Assembly (NCBI GenBank): GCA_009363875.1
Contig: CM018690.1
Coordinates: 12,865,971 to 12,929,970 of the forward strand
Reading direction: 5' to 3'
Source of the DNA: Mikania micrantha
Lineage: Eukaryota > Streptophyta > Magnoliopsida > Asterales > Asteraceae
Length of the DNA: 64,000 bases
Position 1 is the stretch's first letter, and every line of letters starts with the position of its first letter. Positions 56,101-64,000 of the stretch are shown here, piece by piece. The position numbers were made by a program, and so were the translations under genes. The notes under the pieces were generated by a model. That model had not been told where the DNA came from, did no database searches, and saw only the letters and a program-made list of their open reading frames with translations.

Positions 56101-56913
56101 CTAGACAATCGTGGAGTGTGAATCTCCACTATCGGCAGGGCCATCATCGTCCTCCTCATTAGGATCCTCGTCTGGATCCTCGTCAAAATCTCCCTCTTCG
56201 AGATCCTCCGCCTCGAATTGGGGTTCTGGCTCAGGCTGTGGCTCCACTATGAACTGTTCGACCCATGCATTTAGCATGGCGTCGCTTGCCTGGATCATGG
56301 CACGATTCTCCTCGTTGGCGTCCTCTATGGCTGCTAATCGTCCAGCGTGTCCATGTGTCACTACGGCTAAGAAATCCTACTGCTCCTCGAGCAACGTAGT
56401 CCTGTCATGGATGTCCGTGACCTCAGCTACGATCTCCTCCTGTCGCTGGATCGCGTCCTGAGTCCTAGCGACTAACCCATCCTGTGTCCCCTCGACGCGT
56501 GCGAGCCTCTCCTCTAGATGCTCCACACGACTCTGGAGATGCTGACTATGCTCCAAGAGATCCCTAAACCCATCGGTCAATACCCGTAACTGACAGGATT
56601 CTCGTCTATAACGCGAGATCAATGCGGCGAATGCCTGTTCCATGGGCATGCCAATCGGTGGTAGGGGTGGTCCAGTAGATGCGTCACCTAACAAAGGCAA
56701 CTTGGGTACTCTCTCTTCCCTCGCCCAGACAGCAAGGGTAGTAGGGTACCAGTCCCATGGTCCCCTGCTGCTCGAGGGTCGAAGCCTCTTAGATTCTTGA
56801 GCATATACCTGCTCCACTATATCATGGATCTTTTGCTTGTCCTCCTCGGTAAGCTCGTACTCATACGAGCGCATCCTCGTGTCCTTCCCTTTCTGGTCTT
56901 TGTTATTGTCCAT
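56101..56913 (-). pseudogene. Gypsy-2 unit 2 extra ORF upstream of gag (acidic coiled coil)
   Basis: Same as 47595-48407, including the TAG that splits it (56377-56379). The translation looks identical to unit 1. The only base change I noticed (56583, C versus T) is silent. Confidence 0.6.
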
Positions 56914-57050
56914 TCCTGCGTTTTAAATCAAATAAGTAACAACATATGATAACAGAAAATTATTGTTGTGTAATTTCTAGTGTAGTGTCTAGTGTAGAGC
57001 AAGGCTATAGTCTAAGTTCACTATATGCAAACCTAGTTCCCTATAACCAA

Positions 57051-57064
57051 GGCTCTGATACCAG
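57051..57064 (-). other. Gypsy-2 unit 2 primer-binding site
   Basis: Minus-strand CTGGTATCAGAGCC, two bases from LTR 3. Confidence 0.92.
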
Positions 57065-57066
57065 TC

Positions 57067-59785
57067 TGTCACATCCCCAAATTCCCACTCATGGTGTTAG
57101 TCCACGTGGGTGTGACGTGGCCAGGATCACAGCTCAAGGTCATATAGAACGACTCCATATGAGTTACACAATCACACAGATTTGTAAAATGAACATGTAT
57201 TCCAATAAGCAGCGGAAATGTTTTAACTAAAGCAGCGGAATTAAATATGAAATAGTACAGCAGAAATGTAATTGTATCAGACACTACATAGTTAAATTGT
57301 TTAAAAACAAATCAAATGCACACAACAGCCTAGGACACGAGTCTATATGCCAATCAGACTCCTTAGGGCTTCCTTGTGCGCGTCCTAGCGTGTGCTCCAA
57401 TTAGTTACCTGAGAATACATGCGAAAACTGTCAACTAAAAAGTTGGTGAGTTCACAGGTTTAGACAGACAGAAATAATAAACAGACATATACTGGGTATG
57501 TTAAGTTTAGTAGTTGGATCTACGATCCGTGGAGTGTGTCAGTTCATCATACCGAAACTAGACTGTTCCCGTTTGCCTCCGCGGGTCATCGCTGAACCCG
57601 ACATCAACATCGAAATTACACTCGTTATGACCTCCAGTCAACATTGGTGCCGAGTGGGGTTAGTCAAACCCAGTAGTACTACGAAATTACGACTCGTTTG
57701 TAACCACTAACGGTAAGGATAAGTGAGGACTTTAAGCGATAATAGTTACACTCGAAAATGGTTTTCACAACATACCAGTCATATATCTAAAACAGTTGCA
57801 TTGTATTCTCACCCCAATAATTTAGTAAAACAGTGTAAGAGTAAAAGTGGGGCTGTAAACTCACCTGAGTTTAGCAGAGTGTTTGTACAAGAACCGTGTA
57901 GCTCGCCGGCTAGTAGTTACCTATATCATATAGGTGTTATAAGTTTGTGTTCACATATGTGGGTCTCACAGGACCGTGTTCGAGTTCAACAACTCCGAGT
58001 TGTTTTGGGGGTCGCATTGACTGTGTTTGACTGTGTTGACCGTGTTTGACCTAACGACCCGTTGGTGACGGTTTTTGATCAAGTGTTCGTGTAACGTGCA
58101 GTTTTGTGTCGTGTGAAGTGTGCGGATACCAATAATCATTTCCATGAGGAAACTCACTATTTATAGTAAGTTTCTATTTTAGGAAAGTTTCCAAATTTGG
58201 CAAGTCATGCAATAAATCATAATCCGATTATTCTAACATGCATATTTATCCTAAATGAGCATGTTATCACAAAGCATATAGTTACACATAGCCGGTTTAG
58301 CATACTTAGCGCGTAAAAGTTTCTATAATTAGAAAGTTACTATAATAAGCATATGTCACAAAGTTTAGATGCAAATCTCCTCATAATATCATCATCCTAA
58401 TTCTAAATAGGCATTTAATCATAACCGTTATGACTAGCATGCTCTTATTCACAAATTTGTAAAATAAAGTTACTATTTATAGTAATATTCAATAAAATCA
58501 TACATTTGGTGATTTTAACAATTTTTAATACATCAATAACCATCCTTTTAGTTTCTAAACATCATTTTGAACATAACTTATAGATCTAAACACATGCATT
58601 AGGCCATTTCATCATATATCAATATTTCATGATATTAAAGTTACCACAATTAGTAATAATCACATTTTGACATATCTTGCTATCCATAACACTTCTAGAT
58701 CTGAGAAATCATATCCAATAACATTTCAATATCAAACTTCATGTAACTCCACCTAGATCATACATACATGTTGCTAGAACACCCATTTGTGACCAAATCA
58801 TCAACATGCACATTGACATTATCATGGATTGTCATAAAAACTCAATCTATCATCATAGATCATCAATAAACATAGGAACATCATCAAACTCAGATTCAAA
58901 CAAGGGAAAATTCGTGTATGTGTGGATCTAGTGTGTGCATGCAAGCTTTAGCCTTGCATGTGGGTTTGTGTGTGTTGCATGTGTGTTTTATGCTACATAG
59001 TCTCGAGATCTACCTTCCCAATCTTCAAACGTGTTGAGATAGTGAATGAGCAGCCTCTTGAGCTCCTGGAATCGCTCTTCGATTGGTGCAAGTGATGGTG
59101 ATGGTGGTGACAAGATCTCCCAAGCCTTCCTTGATCTTCCCAAGCTCCAAATCTCTCAACAATGGCTTCCAATGCCTTCAAATGGGTGTTATGGGAGTGA
59201 TAGCAGGTGGTCTTGGGGTTTAAATAGGAGATTTTGCGTATTGGATTGTATAAAATGAGAATAGTAGGGTAATCATGAGATTTACAAGATTTTTAGCTGT
59301 CAGAGGCCTCAAGCGCATCGCGCCACGAGGGTCATCGAGGCCAGGCGTACCGCGCGAGGCAGCAGGATGAGAGGCGTTCCTTCCTCATCCGCGCGCATCG
59401 CCAGAGTGTGGAGCTTTGGGTTAGGCGTACCGCCTGGACCCTAGATCCGGCCCAATTTGGCCCATTTTCATGTTTTGGCACATTTTTCGCGTATTTCTCG
59501 ATTACGGTCATCGTTTCGAGACATATGAACATCATTTCTTCTATCTTAGATTCCCTAGTACCTAAGTGTTGTGCAAGTGGACTGTGGTCTGGGTAATTTA
59601 CCAACGTTCGTTATTCAAGACACGTGCGTACGTTTTACGATAATTCCTCAAATTATCGATGTGTTTGGACTGTCGTGCCACGTGTCACACTAAATATTAA
59701 TAATTCCAGTGCCACGTAAGTAATAATAATACATATCATTATTAAAATAAAGTTAATGCTGACCAGGAAATTGCGAGTTGTCACA
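57067..59785 (-). repeat. Gypsy-2 LTR 3 (2719 bp)
   Basis: Near-identical to LTR 2 with roughly a dozen differences by eye, and it keeps the 10-bp segment that LTR 2 lacks. TATA candidate at 58158-58165. Confidence 0.95.
58158..58165 (-). promoter_or_regulatory. Candidate TATA box, Gypsy-2 LTR 3
   Basis: TATAAATA on the minus strand, same context as in LTR 1 and LTR 2. Confidence 0.65.
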
Positions 59786-59820
59786 TCATCCCCCAGTTAA
59801 TAGGAATTTCGTCCCGAAAT

Positions 59821-60285
59821 TCAGTTCGTGTTGTCGGTGTTAGCCTGGTCAGAAAATAAGTGAGGGTATTTCTTTTTCATCTGGTCCTCTAGTTCCCAGG
59901 TGTATTCCGGTCCTCGCCGTGAGTTCCATCGCACCTTAACTATCGGTATGCGACTAAGTTTCAACTTCTTGATTTCCCGGTCCATTATTTCCACCGGTTC
60001 CTCAACGAAGTGAAGTTGTTCATCAATCTGAATTTCCTCTAACGGAACTGCGAGTGTTTCGTCTGATAAGCACTTCTTGAGGTTCGACACGTGGAATACA
60101 TTGTGTACGTTACTCAATTTTTGTGGCAGCTGTAGTTCGTAGGCCACAGGGCCTATCCGTTTAGTGATTTCGAATGGTCCGATATAACGGGGGTTTAACT
60201 TTCCTCGCTTGCCGAATCGGATCACTCCCTTCCAAGGCGAGACTTTAAGAAGTAATCGGTCTCCCACCTGGAATTACAAAGGTTT
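59821..60285 (-). pseudogene. Gypsy-2 third unit: broken integrase C-terminus with chromodomain
   Basis: Only the last ~500 bp of the internal region survive: the SH3-like segment from GDRLLLKVSPWKG, FHVSNLKKC and the chromodomain tail ending KKKYPHLFSDQANTDNTN. Substitutions not shared with units 1 and 2 (QKLSNVHNV, TWELED) show it is a more diverged copy. It ends at 60278-60285 (AAAGGTTT), where the sequence changes to Athila-like RT. Confidence 0.92.
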
Positions 60286-60573
60286 TGTTTCCACACATCG
60301 TTTTAGAACCCTAGACAAGTCATTCAAACAGGAATCAAAAGAAGATCCAAAAATAGAAAAATCATCTATAAAGATTTCAAGAGAATCCTCGACCATATCT
60401 GAAAAGATACTCATCATGCACCTTTGAAATGTGGCCGGGGCATTACACAACCCAAATGGCATCCGCCTAAATGCGAAAGTACCATACGGGCATATGAATG
60501 TGGTCTTCTCTTGGTCATCAGGATGAATGGCTATTTGATTGTAGCCTGAATATCTATCTAAAAAGCAATACAA
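60286..60573 (-). pseudogene. Athila-like RT, middle part
   Basis: Residues read YCFLDRYSGYNQIAIHPDDQ, FRRMPFGLCNAPATFQRCMM, then the catalytic FIDDFSIFG and LSRVLKRCVETK. The frame breaks off at the Gypsy-2 junction. It is in the same frame as the next entry, separated by TAG at 60577-60579. The first RT Asp (FLD) and the DD pair are present. Confidence 0.92.
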
Positions 60574-60576
60574 CTT

Positions 60577-61281
60577 CTAACCTGATAGCTTCTCTACAAT
60601 TTGGTCAATGAATGGCAAAGTAAATTGATCCTTTGAGGTAGCAGCATTCAATTTCCTGTAATCAATACACACACACCACCCGGTTACCTGTCGAGTGGCA
60701 ATTTTCTTTCCTGATTCACTCTGAACTATCTGGATGCATGCTTTCTTTGGTACCGTTTCAGTTGGACTTGCCCACAAGCTATCTAAAATGGGATAGATGA
60801 TCCCTGCATCCAACCACTTGATGACTTCCTTCTTCACGACTTCCCACATGTTTGGATTGAGTCTTCGTTGAGTGTCCCGAGTGGGTATGGCATCTGCATC
60901 AGTTATTATTCTATGCATAACAATAGAACGATTAATACCTGTAAGATCAACAATTGACCATCCAATCGCAGCTTTATGATCCTTGAGCACCTTCAGTAGT
61001 TCTTGTTCCTGCTCCTTCTCCAAATGAGATGCAATGATCACCGGAAGGGTTTGATCCTCCTCCAAGAAAGCATATTTCAAATGCTTGGGTAACTCTTTCA
61101 GTTCCACGTTTGGTGGACTCACTATGGATGGCTTCAACCCAGATGAAATTTGAGATGGAAGATTCTCTGCTTGACATGTCCATGGTGGTCTTCCATCCTG
61201 CTTAGATATTCTTTCTAACATTTTCACTTCTTCCATTAATTCAAACTCATGATTCTGTTCAAACCTGTCACACATAAACAA
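60577..61281 (-). pseudogene. Athila-like linker and RT N-terminus
   Basis: Contains LPKHLKYAFLEEDQTLPVIIAS (the protease-RT linker of Athila), LKDHKAAIGWSIVDLTGI, then RT: CIDYRKLNAATSKDQFTLPFIDQIVEKLSG. It ends at the TAG before KLYCFLD. The frame overlaps the protease frame at 61236-61281 by a frameshift. Confidence 0.9.
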
Positions 61282-61730
61282 AACTCTGTGGTTTCACCCT
61301 CAAGATGAGGATGACACCCATCAATGATGTCTGTCATAAAGCATTCATCACTAATCAAAGATTTAGATACATTGGAAAAAACATTTAACCGAACCTTCCT
61401 ATTACCAAAAGTCATATCAACTGTGCCACAACAACAGTCAATCAATGTATGTGCAGTGGCGAAGAAAGGCCTACCTAGAATCACATTGGGTTGCTTGAGC
61501 ATGTCAAAAGAAACATAATCAAGCACTAAGAAGTCCACTGGGTAGTAAAAGTCCTCAACTTTCACAATTACATCCCTCACTATCCCCTAGGGAAGCTTGA
61601 GAGTCAAATCAGCTAACACCACAGTGGTGTTGACATGATGCAGTGGACCAAAGCATATTGGTCATATAAGCTTCCCGGAAGGATACTCACACTAGCTCCA
61701 AGATCCAATAATCCCCTTGTCAATTTAAAT
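61236..61730 (-). pseudogene. Athila-like protease
   Basis: The active site DLGASVSI is at 61691-61705 on the minus strand (GAT CTT GGA GCT AGT), in a stretch with stops. The C-terminal part is open from 61580 (VIVKVEDFYYPVDFLVLD, PNVILGRPFFATAHTLIDC, DMTFGNRKVRLNVF). The DLGAS form, in place of DTGAD, is typical of Athila/Tat. Confidence 0.88.
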
Positions 61731-61965
61731 TCACCTACTTGAATAGGAATTAAAGGCGTTCCTGGTCTTGGAGTTTAGGTGGTAATGCCCCGGTCAAAAC
61801 ATCACTAACACATTCTGTTAAGTCATGTTTCTTTGGAAATTTATGTTGTCTTTTCTGAGTGCACATGTCCTTGAGATATTTGGCATAAGTCGGAACCTGT
61901 TTGATAGCATCTATTAAAGGCAAATTTATCTTAACTTGTTTGAAACCCTCCCATATTTCCTCTTG

Positions 61966-62734
61966 TTAAGGACCCCGTTTGTTAACCACTTTCTTATTAT
62001 CTAGATTAGTTAAAGCGGCTGGGGATGGAACTTGATTTGGTTCTACTCTTATTTTTTTGGTTTCAATGGTTTCAGTTTTAGAAGATTTTTCGGTTGAGTT
62101 TTGAAAAGTTACTTGTTTAACCTTTTTAACAGGAACTGGCTTCGGTTCATATTCACTCACCTCATTCTCATCGACATCCTCCACCACACCATCAACCAAT
62201 GCCGGAGATGCAACTTTATTATCATATGCTTTACCACTTTGAAGAACACTTACATGATTCATAAGATTCTTTCCTCCAAAATTCTGATGAGATGAATTGA
62301 CCTTGGTGTCGCTTGGCGGCCTACCATTGCCCTTTTTCAACTCTGCTACATCTGAAGCCAACTACCCCATATGAGTAGTTAAGGATTCAATGGTTTTGTC
62401 ACGTACCTCATCCTTTTGATTCATTGCTTCATCCAGCTGATTTTTCTTCTAAATGTCTTGTTGGATTGCCCTTAGCATCTCCATCATCTAATTCCCCCCA
62501 ACAACATTAGAAGATCCAAATGATCCCCCTTGATAGTTATGTTGTTGGTATGATTGCTGATAACCGCCTTGATTTCCACATTGATAGTTGTTCTGATTGT
62601 AATTTTGAAATCTAGGTGTGTTTCCCAATTGACCACCTCTCTATTTATTATCTTGAAATCCCGGATTCATTAGATTATGAGCATTACCATACCAAAAGTT
62701 GGGATGGTTTCTTAATCCCGGATGATAGGTATTA
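61966..62734 (-). pseudogene. Athila-like gag C-terminal region
   Basis: From 62734 it reads NTYHPGLRNHPNFWYGNAHN, a Gln/Asn/Tyr/Gly-rich stretch (NYNQNNYQCGNQGGYQQSYQ) with several stops, then from 62361 a charged region (ASDVAELKKGNGRPPS). Past the stop at 61966 it continues KINLPLIDAIKQVPTYAKYL, the conserved segment before the protease. Gag N-terminus is missing. Confidence 0.82.
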
Positions 62735-64000
62735 GTGCCGCATGTAGAAAAACAATAAAAAAAATGTATAAAAGCTCCTATGCTCGAGACAGTATTATCA
62801 TGGTGGGATCGGCGCCCGTGGCAAAAAATTCAAAATTATGTGTGTGGTTCTGGTTCTACGAGCACCAACACCTAAAAGCGACACGTGGTGTATTTTACTG
62901 GTCGATTACATGGGCGGCGCTCGTATATGGCATGAACATTATGAAGGATGAGAAAGTCAAATAAACATTCTGAGAAAAAGGATGATCAAAGTAGACATTT
63001 TAGTGATTTTTCACAATAAAAAAAGATACAGGGGTCTTTTGGTTTTGTTATAGAAAACTTTTATTAATTACATCTATGTATCATATTAATCACATGAAAA
63101 CTTTACTATGAAAAAGGACTATAGAGTAAAATAAAAAGGAGAGTGCTAGCTGGAAAGAATTAATAAGAGATCTAATAAATCCTAGGCTTTGACCCTTGTT
63201 TGAGCTAAAATTGAAGATCTATGAACTTGGATGAAAGGATGGAGCCGGGATCATAACATACAAATCCTTATGGCAACCTAATGGATCCCTGATCAATCTC
63301 TAGGTGTCACCAAGAAGGAATATACTAAGGGTGTGTGAAGCTAACCGACTGATTGGATTACCTTTCACTTACCCCAACAATGCTAAGTACCCAAAAGACA
63401 AGACACCTTTCCGTCAGCCTTGCCTCCAAGTATCCCAAGATACAAGGGGTGGATTAAATGCAATTAGAATGACACGTAATAACAAAGACATTTAAAATCT
63501 AGCAAAATCCCCCTTTTAGAGTATTCAAAACCCCAAATCCTAAGTATCCAAAACTCCCCAACTACTCCTCACCTTTCAGATACGGACATAGATAGAATAT
63601 ATAAATCCAATAAACAACTAATCACTGTTTAGACGGATTACTATACGTCTAGTATAACCGCAAAATGATCATAAACACAACATAAGCAACCTAATATGCA
63701 TCTATTATATGAAAGACATCCACCAAAATGCATACAAAACAATAATCAACTCAAGATCATATTTACATACGCAAACATACCATTCACATGACAAAGAAAC
63801 TCTTACAATAGCATTCAATCCAACCAAAATATTATCCAAGTCACAGAATATCGAACTAATCCGTAAACAAGTTCAAACCTAGGTAGTAACAAGTGTTTCA
63901 GCCAGTAAACATTAACCACAAATCACAACTCAACGAGTTTATGATGAGATATGGGTTTAACACGAGACAAAAGTCAAATGAGACAAGAGGAGACCAATTT
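62735..64000. other. Right flank, no gene recognised
   Basis: AT-rich with no element motif on either strand. The region 62735-62960 is more GC-balanced (80-codon ORF at 62722-62964, no motif). The region 63180-63500 has moderately GC-rich stretches (TACCCCAACAATGCTAAGTA, AGATACAAGGGGTGGATTAA) that could be part of an element LTR or leader, but no match was found in this window. Confidence 0.4.

Larger units (their letters stand above)
40045..60285 (-). mobile_element. Gypsy-2: tandem array of a Tekay/Del-like chromovirus (LTR-int-LTR-int-LTR-partial int)
   Basis: Three LTRs (40045-42763, 48561-51269, 57067-59785) alternate with two nearly identical internal regions (42764-48560, 51270-57066) and a third that stops at ~60285. 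Spacing is 8516 and 8506 bp. All parts are minus strand. The chromodomain-bearing integrase and 2.7-kb LTRs fit Tekay/Del. The two full internal regions share the same stops, so the array formed by duplication and not by separate insertions. The right end is joined to an Athila-like RT gene. Confidence 0.95.
60286..62734 (-). mobile_element. Athila-like Ty3/Gypsy fragment
   Basis: Minus-strand order: gag end (Gln/Asn-rich), protease (DLGAS), linker, RT (MPFGLCNAPATFQRCM, FIDDFSIFG). The RT motifs and the DLGAS protease are those of the Athila/Tat branch and not of chromoviruses. No LTR, primer site or gag N-terminus remains at the right. RNase H and integrase are absent at the left. Confidence 0.9.

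Noticed and set aside
62722..62964. 80-codon plus-strand ORF right of the Athila fragment
   Set aside because: No recognisable domain and part of it overlaps the element boundary.
1..64000. CRISPR array, bacterial operon or prokaryotic promoter structure
   Set aside because: The window is plant retrotransposon DNA; no short regularly spaced repeats were seen.

Overview
The window is plant nuclear DNA, almost certainly from a eudicot with a repeat-rich genome. Nearly every coding segment I can read is a broken LTR-retrotransposon gag-pol, and I see no intact host gene, rRNA, tRNA or CRISPR array. The third ORF of the SIRE-type Copia element resembles ORF3-like proteins I remember from Asteraceae (daisy family) Copia elements. 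That makes a composite plausible, but it is recollection and not a test.

Layout, left to right. (1) 1-7818: a minus-strand Ty1/Copia element (here Copia-1), running off the left edge, with ~888-bp LTRs. It is inserted in the integrase gene of (2) a plus-strand Copia element (Copia-2), whose 3' part (integrase end, RT, RNase H, 169-bp LTR) fills 7819-10727. (3) 10728-14630: non-coding DNA with a ~255-bp fold-back element (MITE-like), an AT/GT microsatellite and a ~317-bp sequence present twice. (4) 14631-38264: a minus-strand Ty3/Gypsy chromovirus (Gypsy-1, Tekay/Del-like) with long LTRs. Its 3' LTR is split by (5) a complete minus-strand SIRE-like Copia element (Copia-3, 16108-27863) with matching ATTAT target duplications. 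Gypsy-1's 5' LTR has lost ~956 bp, including the TATA box. (6) 38265-40044: unassigned DNA that may be part of an Athila-type Gypsy element. (7) 40045-60285: a tandem array of a second chromovirus family (Gypsy-2): LTR, internal, LTR, internal, LTR, partial internal, with an ~8.5-kb period. (8) 60286-62734: a minus-strand Athila-like fragment (gag end, protease, RT). (9) 62735-64000: AT-rich DNA with nothing recognised.

How the parts work together. In each autonomous family, gag supplies the particle, protease cuts the polyprotein, RT/RNase H copies the RNA from a Met-tRNA primer, and integrase inserts the copy. Every element here is disabled. Many stop codons fit C-to-T change of CGA, CAA or CAG, and several catalytic residues are replaced. 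The most unusual content is upstream of gag. Gypsy-1 carries two consecutive ORFs that both end in a hydrophobic C-terminal segment, and Gypsy-2 carries a separate acidic coiled-coil ORF. The duplicated Gypsy-2 units share the same inactivating lesions, so the array arose by duplication of an already dead element.
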